A stretch of 64,000 nucleotides of DNA from NCBI RefSeq assembly GCF_000331535.1, contig NZ_AMZN01000044.1:35067-99066 (forward strand), read 5' to 3'. The notes beneath the pieces were generated by a model, which was not told the origin of the DNA, made no database searches, and saw nothing but the letters and a program-made list of their open reading frames with translations. This document shows positions 42,871 to 52,783 of the stretch, piece after piece. The first letter of the stretch is position 1. Each line of letters begins with the position of its first letter. The position numbers and the translations under genes are program-made. Source of the DNA: Fulvivirga imtechensis AK7 (GTDB lineage: Bacteria > Bacteroidota > Bacteroidia > Cytophagales > Cyclobacteriaceae).

Positions 42871-44179
42871 ACTTTTTGAATTTTTGGTGATAAACCTGAA
42901 AAATCAGCAGGGAATTGAAAAAACTGTAAAACACTACTCCCTTTTGTGTCTCCAGCATTGATTCGGTAAGACAACACATAGCAATAAGAAATATAAAGGT
43001 CAGGTAAAGCCCCGCCTGCTCTTTGAATGCTGCATAAGCAGGTTTGATGAAAGTAAGAACAAGTATAGAAGCACCTATCAGACCCAGCGCGAGTGCAGTT
43101 TGTAAATATTGATTGTGAGCATTGAGCCTCATGTCAAATATATGTAGATCTACTGTGTCGTACTCCTTGTCAAGAGCAGCGCTAACATCACCTGTGCCTA
43201 CTCCAACCAGCCAGTTCTCCCTGACGATATTCCAGGAAGACCGCCATTCCAACACCCGTAGATTCCATGAGTTCCAGCCGGTAGCGGTTTCGGGATAGCT
43301 GAAACCTGTATTAAGAGGTTCCTGAATAAACCTGAAATGTGTAACAGGATTAATGAAGATCATTAAAACGACAAAGAGCACAATGGCAATTGAAAATACC
43401 ACACCCTTAAAATGACTTCCAGGTCTGATGATCAGAAATCCGCTGACAAAAAATACCAGCATCAAAAATGACAAAAGCATAATTCTGGATGATAGAAATA
43501 TAAGGGTGGTTATAAGGCACAGTAGCATTATAATGAGTAGTACCTTTTTAAATATAGAATGATATTGGAAGGTACCGTAATGCCGAAAGGCAAGTAGCGA
43601 AATGGAAAAAGCGATATAAAGAGAGAAGTAAGTGGGGTGCAGTTGAATAATCGTTCCTAAGCCGATATAAGATATCATACTCCATGTTTCGGTTGGGCCG
43701 GAAAAGGCATTAAGGAATTTCTCCTGGTTTAAATAGTCAAAATTCAGATGTACCGGATCAGTCGGTTTGGGGCCAAATAATGCATATGATATGCTGATCA
43801 AAACAGCTCCGAAGCATGTCAGAATAAAGGCGTCTAAAATGATTTTTATCTCTTTATCTGATAGTACCCGGGACGTTCCCAAAACCACTGGAAAGATAAA
43901 GAGAGACAACTTTTTCTCAAGGTTGAACAAACCATTAGCGGTATCTTGTGTGAATAGCAAACCCAAAACATGCAGGATATACAAGACAGAGAATAGCCAG
44001 ATGAGGCGATTTTTCTTTATTTGCTGCCATTTATGGTTAAAATCACCTTCCAGCAGCCAATTGAAGGTTAATAGGGCTATGGCTGCACTACACCATTTTA
44101 TTGAATATGGCAGTGTAACCACCGCTAGCACGGTAAAGATCAAAAAGGCTTTGCTATGTATTTGCTTACGCTCCATCAT
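42863..44179 (-). CDS. O-antigen ligase / polymerase-like membrane protein
   Basis: 438 residues, about ten to twelve predicted membrane helices (LLIIMLLCLITTLIFLSS; VVFSIAIVLFVVLMIFI). A large periplasmic loop near 285-365 contains WRSSWNIVRENWLVGVGTGD and LRLNAHNQYLQTALALG. The GxGxG...HNxYL pattern is the Wzy/WaaL (O-antigen ligase) signature. A second protein of this class lies at 45684, so one is probably the polymerase and the other the ligase; sequence alone does not decide. It overlaps the upstream glycosyltransferase gene by 14 bp. Confidence 0.87.
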   Translation of the reverse strand: MMERKQIHSKAFLIFTVLAVVTLPYSIKWCSAAIALLTFNWLLEGDFNHKWQQIKKNRLIWLFSVLYILHVLGLLFTQDTANGLFNLEKKLSLFIFPVVLGTSRVLSDKEIKIILDAFILTCFGAVLISISYALFGPKPTDPVHLNFDYLNQEKFLNAFSGPTETWSMISYIGLGTIIQLHPTYFSLYIAFSISLLAFRHYGTFQYHSIFKKVLLIIMLLCLITTLIFLSSRIMLLSFLMLVFFVSGFLIIRPGSHFKGVVFSIAIVLFVVLMIFINPVTHFRFIQEPLNTGFSYPETATGWNSWNLRVLEWRSSWNIVRENWLVGVGTGDVSAALDKEYDTVDLHIFDMRLNAHNQYLQTALALGLIGASILVLTFIKPAYAAFKEQAGLYLTFIFLIAMCCLTESMLETQKGVVFYSFFNSLLIFQVYHQKFKKYA

Positions 44180-44990
44180 TGATCACATAGCTGGATAAAA
44201 TTTGTTTGTTGATCTCGTCTCTCTCCCTGTCATGAAACCAGCCCCATTTATTAAAATAATTGATAGCGCTGCCGATGTTATAAAGCAGCAGGTTCAATTT
44301 TTTATAAGAGCCTTTCTCATGGTAGTGGTAGATGCTTACCTCCGGGTAAAACATGGTGCGGTGGTACTTATGGATTCTTCGGCTTAAGTCAATATCCTCA
44401 GTGTAGAGGAAAATATTTTCATCGAAAAGCCCGCTTTTTTTAAGCGCTTCGGTACGCAGGAACATAAAACAGCCTGAAAGAAAAGGTACGTCCATTACCT
44501 TATTATAGCCTGTAAACCTCATTTCATAGAGGTGATCATATTTTTCAAAAGCTTTATAGAATTTCAAAAATCGTCTGTAGATCAGGTTATGAGGTTTGGG
44601 CAGCAGCTTGCATAAATGCTGGAGAGCGCCATCCGGATAAAGTACCTTGGGCATGGACAAACCGGCATCAGGATTCTTCTCCATAAACTCAAACATCTGT
44701 GGTATCACTCCTTCGTCAAAATAAACATCAGGATTAACTACTATATGGTATTTTGATTGATGTAGTACCTTTCGTAGCGCAATATTATGTCCGGGGCCAA
44801 AACCCAGGTTTTTTCCATTGAAGATATAGGAGATCCTGGAGTCCGCACACAACACCCGTGCATCATCCTCCGGTGAATTATCAATAATGTATAGGTGAAG
44901 GGCCGGATAGCTTTGCAGGCAACTTTTGATGGCCTTATCCAGAATGTTAAGATTGTTTTTGTAAACTACTATAGAGGCTGTCAGATTCAT
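44166..44990 (-). CDS. Glycosyltransferase family 2 (rhamnosyltransferase-like)
   Basis: 274 residues. LTASIVVYKNNLNILDKAI, YIIDNSPEDD, FGPGHNIALRK and YHIVVNPDVYFDEGV, the last with the DxD-type NPDV motif, are typical of GT2 enzymes of the WbbL/rhamnosyltransferase branch. DIDLSRRIHKYH near the end is the usual acceptor-side motif. It is cytoplasmic and probably membrane-associated. It overlaps the next gene by 14 bp and the upstream one by 4 bp. Sugar specificity is not predictable. Confidence 0.9.
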   Translation of the reverse strand: MNLTASIVVYKNNLNILDKAIKSCLQSYPALHLYIIDNSPEDDARVLCADSRISYIFNGKNLGFGPGHNIALRKVLHQSKYHIVVNPDVYFDEGVIPQMFEFMEKNPDAGLSMPKVLYPDGALQHLCKLLPKPHNLIYRRFLKFYKAFEKYDHLYEMRFTGYNKVMDVPFLSGCFMFLRTEALKKSGLFDENIFLYTEDIDLSRRIHKYHRTMFYPEVSIYHYHEKGSYKKLNLLLYNIGSAINYFNKWGWFHDRERDEINKQILSSYVINDGA

Positions 44991-45691
44991 ACATACAATC
45001 GGATTAGGTTTTTTATTAGGTTGATGCGAAACCGTATCTTAGAGATCAGGCTGAAATGGCTTTTATCACCTGTTTTTGTAGTGCTTTTTTCGTGTCTTCT
45101 GTACATAGTCAGCGGATCTTTAATGGCCACAGGCTTGTAGAAAAGTTCTCCCACCAGGCCTATCCACTGATCATGCATGGGTATATGAGCCGGAAATGGG
45201 AGAGCCTTGTTTAATATCTTTCGGTGGAAGGCCATACAACAGCCCACATAACCGTTTTTCCATAAATTTTTCCAGAAACCCGTTCTTGTTTTATTGATCC
45301 CAAATAAAGAAGGACATAATAGCTCTAGGTTTTCGTTCACCACGCAGCAGTCGCTTAGCACTATGTCATATGTTTTTAAAGCTTTTAGCATTGTTTCAAT
45401 CTTATTTGGCGCCCATAGATCATCCTGGTCTGCCAGAAATATGACCTCTCCGCTGCAACGGGTTAATGCATTTTCAAAGTTTTTGATCGCATTATCCCTG
45501 ACATCACAGGTGGTCAATTTTATGCGTTTGTCACGGTACGAATGAATGATCGAAATGGTTGTGTCCGTAGAGCCATCATCTGAAATAATTAATTCATCTT
45601 CCTCATTCAATTGCGGAAGAATAGAGTCGATCTGAGCTTTTATATATTTTTCTCCGTTATGGGAGGCCAGGCATACTGAAATTTTAGTCAT
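44987..45691 (-). CDS. Glycosyltransferase family 2
   Basis: 234 residues. The N-terminal KISVCLASHNGEKYIKAQI, IISDDGSTDTTI and VIFLADQDDLWAPNKIE are strongly conserved in GT2 enzymes that act on O-antigen backbones. The catalytic-base region MHDQWIGLVGEL is present. Shorter than most GT2 enzymes but apparently complete. It overlaps its neighbours by 4 and 8 bp. Sugar and linkage are unknown. Confidence 0.9.
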   Translation of the reverse strand: MTKISVCLASHNGEKYIKAQIDSILPQLNEEDELIISDDGSTDTTISIIHSYRDKRIKLTTCDVRDNAIKNFENALTRCSGEVIFLADQDDLWAPNKIETMLKALKTYDIVLSDCCVVNENLELLCPSLFGINKTRTGFWKNLWKNGYVGCCMAFHRKILNKALPFPAHIPMHDQWIGLVGELFYKPVAIKDPLTMYRRHEKSTTKTGDKSHFSLISKIRFRINLIKNLIRLYV

Positions 45692-46898
45692 TATTCTTTC
45701 GAATTATATCCAAACCCACTAGGGATATCAATATGAAAGACATACCAATAGGGTTGTTGAAATATTGGTTGGTCAACGACTGAAAAAAAATAAATAAAGA
45801 TCCAAAATAAAAGGCATGGGCCAGCGAGGTTCTTTTTCTGCTATAGAAGTACTTCTTTGTTAGCAAATAGAAAATGAATGCCCAGAAAAGAAGGCCGATC
45901 AGACCTTGCTTGTGGAAGATCTCCAGGTACGAGATCTCCATGTGGATGGGCCGTACGGGTACGCCTATGCCGAAGCCATGGCCAAAAAACAGCGAGGTGA
46001 GGGTTGTCCGTTCCAGAACCTGACGGAACTGCTTTTTTCGTTCATTGTTGGAGAAATCCCGGTTCCCCAGCAGTTTTTCCGGCTGGAACTCTTTCGTGAA
46101 GTTGGTTTTTATTTCACTTTTGTGGATGGACTTACTGACCTCTGCGTATAGATCGTTTCCTTTCAGTCCAATTACCAGCGCTAGTAGAAGAATGATGGCC
46201 AACTTCGAAATTTTAATATATACTGCATCCGGTTGCACGATAAAGTAGCAGAAGGCAGCCAGCAAGAGTGCAAAAATAAAGCCCCTTGTGAAGGTAAGGA
46301 TGATGGCCAATATGATTACCGAGGCCATTATGCCTGCATATTTTGGCTTAGTGAAGTAGATAGCTATTAAGCCAATACATAAAAAGAGGAATCCCTTGTA
46401 AAAAAAGGCCAGCTCGCCCCGGTAAAAAAATTCTTCAGTAGGTGCGGTCAGGTTGTAAAAAGCCTTGAATGGAATAACTCCAGTGTTAATAAGAACGAGC
46501 AACAATATGTAGATGATACTCATACCCAACGCCCCATAAATCACCAACCGGGATATTTTTAACAGAATGCTCTTATCAGTTATGGTCAGACCAAAAAACG
46601 GGAGGATAAGAAAGAAGGAGAGTGGCTTTATATCTTCAAAGATCAGTCGCGGATCAGCAGTTGAAAAGAATCCTATAGACATTGCGAGCAAAATTACCAG
46701 CAAAAATATCAATACAAGTCTGAGGTAAGGCAGAACGAATTTTTTCTCCATCCAAATGCTATAGCAGGTGTAGGCTAATGCGCTGGCAAACAAGATCATT
46801 CGTAGGGATATTGGCCCGAGTGCTGTAAATCGTCCTCCTCCCCCAAGAATGAGTTCGAGGACGATGATCTGTAGTAGTAGAGCACCAAACTGCTTCAT
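45684..46898 (-). CDS. Wzy-like polysaccharide polymerase / O-antigen ligase-like membrane protein
   Basis: 404 residues, about ten predicted membrane helices (LVLIFLLVILLAMSIGFFS; LVIYGALGMSIIYILLLVLI; VIILAIILTFTRGFIFALL). The motif TFTRGFIFALLLA and the loop TLTSLFFGHGFGIG followed by MEISYLEIFHKQGLIGLLFW fit the Wzy/WaaL superfamily. Less ligase-like than the protein at 42863, so polymerase is my preference. It overlaps the glycosyltransferase genes on both sides (8 and 4 bp). Confidence 0.82.
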   Translation of the reverse strand: MKQFGALLLQIIVLELILGGGGRFTALGPISLRMILFASALAYTCYSIWMEKKFVLPYLRLVLIFLLVILLAMSIGFFSTADPRLIFEDIKPLSFFLILPFFGLTITDKSILLKISRLVIYGALGMSIIYILLLVLINTGVIPFKAFYNLTAPTEEFFYRGELAFFYKGFLFLCIGLIAIYFTKPKYAGIMASVIILAIILTFTRGFIFALLLAAFCYFIVQPDAVYIKISKLAIILLLALVIGLKGNDLYAEVSKSIHKSEIKTNFTKEFQPEKLLGNRDFSNNERKKQFRQVLERTTLTSLFFGHGFGIGVPVRPIHMEISYLEIFHKQGLIGLLFWAFIFYLLTKKYFYSRKRTSLAHAFYFGSLFIFFQSLTNQYFNNPIGMSFILISLVGLDIIRKNND

Positions 46899-47746
46899 CT
46901 CGATTCTAATAAATTGCGGAGGGCGATTTTAAGAAAATCAGGTGATCTGAAGTGCAAAGTCAGACGCAAAGCACGACTCAAGATTATCTTTATAGCATCA
47001 GTTGCAGGATCAACATTTTTCCTATACAAATGTGTTGTCCGACAAAATGCGTTAAACCGGTCATGAGCAGATGCTTTACTGCCTGCATTCAAACCTGAGA
47101 ACTGGTGTTCACAAACCAGTGGCAGCACTTCGAAGCAGGTGTGTGTTTGCTTGTACCTGTCAATAAAAGCAAAATCACTGTAGTCGAGCGGAAAACACTC
47201 ATTGTATCCACCACAAGCTTCAAAATGCTCGACCCTAACCATTATACCACTATTCACTGGCATAACTTTATGCAGGCTATAAATTCCCGGATCAATATTT
47301 TTTAATATTTTGCCCTTTCCTGGCTGCGGCCCGAAGGGGCTAATTAATTTTTTTTGAGAAAACAGTTGAGGAGCCAGCAGGCTGGTATGTCCCCTTTCCA
47401 TGGCCTCTCCATATGTATGAAAGGTGTTTTCAGGGAAAGTGCTATCCTGATCCAATAGGAAGAGCCATTTTTTGCCTAGTTTCTTTGCCAAATTGCAGGC
47501 AGCGTTATAGGCTCTGCTGATGCCACTATTCATTTCGTCATGTATATAATGAATATTCCAAGAATCATATATCTCTCCCGCATACATCATAGAAGGTGAA
47601 TTATCATAAACCAATATTTCTACCCGATTTTCTGTGCTCTTTAAAGCTTTGGAAAGGCTTTGAAAGGTTTCCGAGTGCTCAAGAGACGTATTGTACAACA
47701 CGATGGTTGCCAACACACTTTCTGTGGTCTGAATTTTTGTGTTCAT
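46895..47746 (-). CDS. Glycosyltransferase family 2 (rhamnosyltransferase-like)
   Basis: 283 residues. VLATIVLYNTSLEHSETFQ, VEILVYDNSPSMM, SGISRAYNAACNLAKKLG and WLFLLDQDSTFPENT place it in the GT2 rhamnosyltransferase-like branch; DQDS holds the metal-binding aspartates. GYNECFPLDYSDFAFIDRY is the downstream acceptor motif. It starts 3 bp after the flippase gene in the direction of transcription. Acceptor and donor sugars are not predictable. Confidence 0.88.
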   Translation of the reverse strand: MNTKIQTTESVLATIVLYNTSLEHSETFQSLSKALKSTENRVEILVYDNSPSMMYAGEIYDSWNIHYIHDEMNSGISRAYNAACNLAKKLGKKWLFLLDQDSTFPENTFHTYGEAMERGHTSLLAPQLFSQKKLISPFGPQPGKGKILKNIDPGIYSLHKVMPVNSGIMVRVEHFEACGGYNECFPLDYSDFAFIDRYKQTHTCFEVLPLVCEHQFSGLNAGSKASAHDRFNAFCRTTHLYRKNVDPATDAIKIILSRALRLTLHFRSPDFLKIALRNLLESR

Positions 47747-47749
47747 CGC

Positions 47750-49015
47750 CTACTCAAGTTTGAATACACTCACTACGGAAAAATTTTTATGACGTATCTC
47801 GAGGTATAGATAGAGTACCATAGTAATGAGCATTTCAGTGGCAAGAGCTATGGAAGCCGCTCCATAGGCAGCAAAGAGGGAAATAAATATGATGTTAAAA
47901 GAGATATTGAATAATGCACCCAGAATGGTTATAGCAGCATAACCTTTTTTGAAATTATACGCAAGCATTGTATGACAAGCAGGAATATTCAAAGCCGCCA
48001 TCAAAGGGGCAAAGCTTACAATTTTTAACAAGGTGGCAGGTGTTTCTAATTGCTGTCCGGCAAAAAGCCATACGATTTCTTCAGACAGCATAAAAACACC
48101 AATACCAAGAGGAATAAAGCCGATAAAAATGAGCCTGGTGATCTTCTTTAGAAATGATAGTAGCACTTCAAATGATTGCTCTGCAAGCACGCAGACTCTC
48201 GGAAAAACGCTTTGATACAAAAGCATAGCCGGAGCCCGTATAGCAAGAAGTATTTTTTCAACAATACCATAGTACCCGATACTGACCGGGTCGGCCATCA
48301 AACCAAGAATGAATAGTCCTGAATTATTGGCAACGAATCCGGCAAATACCGATACAAATAAAGGTTGGTTGTGAGTGATCTGTTTTCTGATGTCTGAAAA
48401 AGAGGGGAAGGAGAAGCGAACGGAAAACTTCCACATACCATAGGCAATGCCACCCAGTCCGGCTACTATCTGGCTGGATCCCAGGTAGAGATTCACCCAT
48501 TTGTAATCATTATTTTCGCGTACCAGCAGCAGGACCATTAGTACAAAGCCTATCTTGGAAAGAAAATTCATGGCAGCGACACCCTTCATTTTTTCAAGAC
48601 CCTGAAATAACCATAGCGGCAATAAGAGCTGTCCTGCTACTATAGTGAAACTGCTAATAAAAAGCCACTTTTCACCTTTCCAGTCGGGAATGGAAAATAT
48701 CAACAGGAGGAGTAGGCCAAAACATACCAGTAACAACAGGAGCTTAGTAACATAAAGATTGCTAAATACTGCAGACAGTTTCTCCGGGTTGTCCCGGTTT
48801 ATAGACACTTCACGAACAGCGGTAATAGAAAAGCCAAAGTCGATGACATATACAAAATAGGTAACAACTGCCTGTGCAAATACCACTAATCCAAATTTTT
48901 CAATATCGATGGTACGCAACAGGTATGGGTAAGCCACCAGCGGAATTACTACATTAGCCACTTGTGAGGTAGCCAGCCAGCTAAAATTTTTGAATAAGGA
49001 GCGCTTTTGTCGCAT
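47750..49015 (-). CDS. Wzx-type oligosaccharide flippase, first gene of the operon
   Basis: 421 residues, about twelve predicted membrane helices. SWLATSQVANVVIPLVAYPYLLRTI, FGLVVFAQAVVTYF and YGIVEKILLAIRAPAMLLYQSVFPRV are characteristic of the Wzx/polysaccharide-transport flippase family. It moves lipid-linked repeat units across the inner membrane. It is the first gene of the minus-strand operon; the 828-bp region upstream separates it from the divergent antiterminator gene. No initiating phosphoglycosyltransferase or Wza/Wzc export gene is seen in this window. Confidence 0.92.
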   Translation of the reverse strand: MRQKRSLFKNFSWLATSQVANVVIPLVAYPYLLRTIDIEKFGLVVFAQAVVTYFVYVIDFGFSITAVREVSINRDNPEKLSAVFSNLYVTKLLLLLVCFGLLLLLIFSIPDWKGEKWLFISSFTIVAGQLLLPLWLFQGLEKMKGVAAMNFLSKIGFVLMVLLLVRENNDYKWVNLYLGSSQIVAGLGGIAYGMWKFSVRFSFPSFSDIRKQITHNQPLFVSVFAGFVANNSGLFILGLMADPVSIGYYGIVEKILLAIRAPAMLLYQSVFPRVCVLAEQSFEVLLSFLKKITRLIFIGFIPLGIGVFMLSEEIVWLFAGQQLETPATLLKIVSFAPLMAALNIPACHTMLAYNFKKGYAAITILGALFNISFNIIFISLFAAYGAASIALATEMLITMVLYLYLEIRHKNFSVVSVFKLE

Positions 49016-49843
49016 TAATTTGCTGTAGTCTGATGGCGATGATTAAGATAGCGAAAATACTACGGAGTTATTTGGCGTTTGGTTGGCTGTTAAGGGATCC
49101 TTATTCAAAAAACACAGGTAAGGGCAAGGAGATAAAAAGTAATATGAGTTGTTTTAATCCTGGATGGTTCTTCTTGCTATGAAATTTTCTTAAACAATAT
49201 TTTTTAATATAATTCCTCGAGTACATCTAAAAAATGTCTTTATTAAGTTTAAAATTCTACAAATGGCACTCATGTATAATTAACTTAAAATGTAAATGAT
49301 TTTGATTCGATGAAAAAGCAAAATTAAACAGAATGAGGGACTTTAATAATTTTTCTCCTATTTCAAAAAAGACAAGTGGCAGTTCCATAATTCATTTGCA
49401 GCGGGACCATAAAGAGCTGTTAATCATTTATGTTAACGCTTAATTGATTTCACTGTTACCTTTAATTGTACATGTCTGACCCTATAATCGAATGGATATA
49501 ATACCATGGTATGGTCTTGGTTGTAAGAAAAAATTCACATATGAAAATACAAGATCAAATCTCCTGATCTTATGACCCGTACTTACTGAACTTACATGTA
49601 TGGTGAGGCCATTCTGTATTTTTTTTATAAAGAGTTCCTTAATTTCAGGCTGTTAAGTGCTCCTCTACCTACACTTAATAATAAAATAGAATAACTAAGA
49701 ATTGGGAGTTATTGTAGCGAAGCTATTGGCCAAAACAGAACTTCGCAAGTTATTTAGCCCTTACTTAATCTTACACTGAAATTACTAAGAATATTAGAAA
49801 TGTACTATGCGTACATTATCGATTGTAATATAAATCATGCAGC
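49016..49843. other. 828-bp AT-rich divergent intergenic region, no gene seen
   Basis: No open frame with protein-like content is visible. The region must carry promoters for the polysaccharide operon (leftward) and the antiterminator gene (rightward). It holds a perfect 12-bp palindrome ATACCATGGTAT (49501-49512), several poly-T/poly-A runs, and an inverted repeat near 49799 listed separately. The length is unusual for this gene-dense window and fits a long untranslated leader, as known for UpxY-regulated transcripts. Confidence 0.6.
49799..49817. promoter_or_regulatory. Inverted repeat 26 bp upstream of the antiterminator gene
   Basis: AATGTAC (49799-49805) and GTACATT (49811-49817) form a perfect 7-bp inverted repeat with a 5-nt centre, just before the start codon at 49844. 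It could be an operator or an RNA hairpin in the leader. Confidence 0.35.
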
Positions 49844-50347
49844 ATGACACATAGAAAGCTTAAGGAAAATTGGTATATAGCATATACATTGCCGCATTGT
49901 GAAAGAAAGGCTCAAAAGAAGTTGTATAATATGGGGGTTGAGACTTTTCTGCCACTTCAAAAAGTGGTGAGACAATGGAGTGATCGAAAAAAAAGATTAG
50001 AAGTACCTTTGTTTCCTAGTTATATTTTTATCCGTACCGATGCTCATAAAAGATTCAACATAATAAAGCTCCCTGAACTAGTGCAGTATGTTTCTTTTGA
50101 CGGAAGACCAGTTACAGTCTCTGAAGAATTAATTTATTCCTTGATTAAGGTCACAGCCGGTGAGGTTGAGGTGTCTAATGAAATCATTAATGTAGGAGGC
50201 AGAGTAAGGATAGTAGAGGGTAAATTTCAAGGGGTAGAAGGTATTGTTTCTCAAAAAAACGGAAAAACCAGACTTGTTATTTGTATTAGAGCTCTGAGGC
50301 GATCAGTTAAAATGGAACTTCCTGCTCAATTTGTCGAAGTCTGTTGA
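49844..50347 (+). CDS. UpxY/LoaP-type transcription antiterminator (NusG paralogue)
   Basis: 167 residues. The NusG N-terminal domain (about 8-100) reads NWYIAYTLPHCERKAQKKLYNMGVE, then FLPLQKVVRQWSDRKKR and VPLFPSYIFIRTD. A KOW-like domain follows (about 120-165; GGRVRIVEGKFQGVEGIVSQ). It is a NusG specialist of the UpxY/RfaH/LoaP kind, loading on RNA polymerase early in a long operon and suppressing termination. Such genes usually open polysaccharide operons in Bacteroidota. Here the genes downstream are an FtsX permease and a giant NRPS, a context closer to LoaP, which controls long biosynthetic operons. It may also have served the divergent polysaccharide locus. Confidence 0.92.
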   Translation: MTHRKLKENWYIAYTLPHCERKAQKKLYNMGVETFLPLQKVVRQWSDRKKRLEVPLFPSYIFIRTDAHKRFNIIKLPELVQYVSFDGRPVTVSEELIYSLIKVTAGEVEVSNEIINVGGRVRIVEGKFQGVEGIVSQKNGKTRLVICIRALRRSVKMELPAQFVEVC

Positions 50348-50428
50348 AAATGAGCATAATATTATTTAAGATATGTTTCAGATAATTTAATGAATATAAA
50401 CCAACTAACCTAACCTATTTCATATATT

Positions 50429-52783
50429 ATGATCAGGAATCTATTTTTAATTTCTATAAGGAACTTTCTTAAAAACAAAGGATATACCATTTTGAACCTC
50501 ATCGGGCTTGTAGCGGGGCTTGTGTCGTTTCTTCTCATCTCAGTTTGGGTAGACTATGAAAAAAGTGTTGACAAATTCCATGAGAAGGACGAGAGGCTTT
50601 ACAGAGTCTTGAGGAATGTCAATCATGAGGATGGACGGCTTGAGAGTGATTTTGTAATGAGTAAACCTCTTGCTGATGCGCTTGAAGCAGATTATCCCGA
50701 AATTGATCAGACTGTACTTGTTTTCTGGGAGGAAGAGGTGCTTTTTAGACATGAAGGAAAACTTGTAAAGGACCAAGGCTTTTATGCTGGCAAGAATTTT
50801 TTTCAGGTTTTCTCCTTTGATTTGATCAAAGGCGATGCAGCTACGGCTTTGGAAGGCATGTATTCCATTGTAATTTCTGAATCGCTGTCCAATAAAATTT
50901 TTGGAACTGTAAATAGTTTAGGGAATACTATAGAAATCAAGGACTACGGGAATTTTGAGGTGACTGGAGTTAGTAAAGATGTTCCTGATAATTCTACATT
51001 AAAGTTTGACTATGTTATTCCATTAGAACATTATGTAAAAGACAATGACTGGGTCCATGCATGGGATAACTATGGTTTCAAACTTTATGCTACGCAAAAA
51101 GAGGGAATAGCACCAGAGGTGATTAGTGACAAAATAAAGGGCACTACCAAGAGGTACCAGCCAGAGTCAAAAGATGAGATCTTTCTTCAAAAGTTTAGTG
51201 ATGCGTACCTGATATCCGATTTTGAAAATGGTAAACCATCTGGTGGTAGGATTGAGCAGGTCCGTTTAATCAGAGCGATAGGATTGTTTATGCTCATAAT
51301 TTCAGGAATTAATTTTATTAATCTATCTACTGCTCTTGCTATCCGCAGGGCCAAGGAAGTGGGCATCAGGAAAGTGATGGGGGTAACCAGGGGGTTTTTG
51401 GTGATGCAGTTTCTTTTTGAAACATCACTTGTAGTGCTTATTGCCATTTTAATTGCCAATGCTATGGCAGTAGGGCTACTGCCTTACTTCAATCAACTTA
51501 CGGAAACTGCTTTGGTCATCAATTATACTAATCCGGATTTCTGGATCCTTGTTTTCAGCTTATGGATTATTATGACTTTGCTGGCCGGACTTTACCCGGC
51601 AATTATTTTGTCGGGATTTAACCCAGTAAAGATATTAAAAGGTCATTCTTCTCAAAGCAGGTCCAATGAGCGTTTAAGAAGAGTGTTAGTGGTTATACAA
51701 TTCAGCATTTCGGTGATTCTGGTTGTTGGCACTTTTGTAATTTTTAAACAGAATAACTATATAACAAGCAAAGATCTGGGTATTGAAAAAAATAACATAA
51801 TACAAGTGCCAATAGAAGGGGAAATCAAACAAAACTACAATACTATAAAACAACAACTGTTGGCAAATTCATCGATCAAATCAGTAACTGCCACAGGACA
51901 AAATCCACTTGAAGTGACTTCTAGAATTTCTGGTGTTAATTGGAGTGGAAAAAATCCCAATGAGGAAATAATTTTCGGTATGATCACTGCTGACTACGAT
52001 TTTCTTGAAACATTTAAAATACCCCTGAAGGAAGGCAGAGCTTTTTCAAGAAAATTTCCTGCTGATTCCTCTAATTTCATAGTCAATGAAATGGCTGCAG
52101 AAATCATGGGATTTGATGATATCGTAGGGGAGAGCTTGCAGTTTGGGGAGGAAAACGGAGTAGTTGTTGGTGTAATAAAGGATTTTTATAATGCCACCCT
52201 TTACTCACCTATTAAACCGTTGATAATAAGACTGAATCCACAACAGACGGACAGGGTTTTTATCAGAGCAACTACTAGCGACATACAATCTGTTCTAGGC
52301 AACGTACAGCAAGTTTTCGAGGCGTACAATTCCGAATTTCCTTTTCAGTACAGTTTTCTGGATGAAAACTTTGAACGTAGATATAGAAGAGAGCAGGTGA
52401 CCAGTAAGCTTATCCAATCGTTCACCATTGTAATCATACTGATCTCTTGCCTGGGCCTTTTCTCACTTTCCACCTATGTCGCGGAAAAGAGAAGTAAGGA
52501 AGTCGGTATACGTAAAGTACTTGGTGCTTCAGTTACTTCTATTTCACTGCTGATGTCTGGTGGATTTGTCAAACTTGTACTCATCTCCTATATCATAGCA
52601 GTGCCGGTTTCGTATTACCTCGTAGATAGTTACCTGGACAAATTTGCGTACCGTATTGATATCGGAATAGATATTTATCTTCTTACAGCGGTAATTGCGC
52701 TACTAATCTCTGTACTTACAACAGGGTATCAATCCATAAGATCTGCAAACATTAATCCGGTGAAGGTTTTGAGAGATAATTAA
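50429..52783 (+). CDS. FtsX/MacB-type ABC transporter permease
   Basis: 784 residues with a doubled FtsX layout. N-terminal RNFLKNKGYTILNLIGLVAGLVSF membrane helix; a periplasmic MacB-like domain (about 45-275); a first FtsX domain near 280-405 with AIRRAKEVGIRKVMGV; a second helix and periplasmic half; a second FtsX domain near 665-780 with EKRSKEVGIRKVLGAS. Proteins of this class in Bacteroidota work with an ATPase to export peptides or lipoproteins, or to transmit signals. No ATPase partner lies nearby in this window. It ends 354 bp before the NRPS gene, so export or self-resistance for the NRPS product is possible. Confidence 0.87.
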   Translation: MIRNLFLISIRNFLKNKGYTILNLIGLVAGLVSFLLISVWVDYEKSVDKFHEKDERLYRVLRNVNHEDGRLESDFVMSKPLADALEADYPEIDQTVLVFWEEEVLFRHEGKLVKDQGFYAGKNFFQVFSFDLIKGDAATALEGMYSIVISESLSNKIFGTVNSLGNTIEIKDYGNFEVTGVSKDVPDNSTLKFDYVIPLEHYVKDNDWVHAWDNYGFKLYATQKEGIAPEVISDKIKGTTKRYQPESKDEIFLQKFSDAYLISDFENGKPSGGRIEQVRLIRAIGLFMLIISGINFINLSTALAIRRAKEVGIRKVMGVTRGFLVMQFLFETSLVVLIAILIANAMAVGLLPYFNQLTETALVINYTNPDFWILVFSLWIIMTLLAGLYPAIILSGFNPVKILKGHSSQSRSNERLRRVLVVIQFSISVILVVGTFVIFKQNNYITSKDLGIEKNNIIQVPIEGEIKQNYNTIKQQLLANSSIKSVTATGQNPLEVTSRISGVNWSGKNPNEEIIFGMITADYDFLETFKIPLKEGRAFSRKFPADSSNFIVNEMAAEIMGFDDIVGESLQFGEENGVVVGVIKDFYNATLYSPIKPLIIRLNPQQTDRVFIRATTSDIQSVLGNVQQVFEAYNSEFPFQYSFLDENFERRYRREQVTSKLIQSFTIVIILISCLGLFSLSTYVAEKRSKEVGIRKVLGASVTSISLLMSGGFVKLVLISYIIAVPVSYYLVDSYLDKFAYRIDIGIDIYLLTAVIALLISVLTTGYQSIRSANINPVKVLRDN

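Noticed and set aside
49501..49512. 12-bp palindrome as an attachment or recombination site
   Set aside because: No integrase, no second copy and no direct repeat; such a palindrome is not rare in this base composition.
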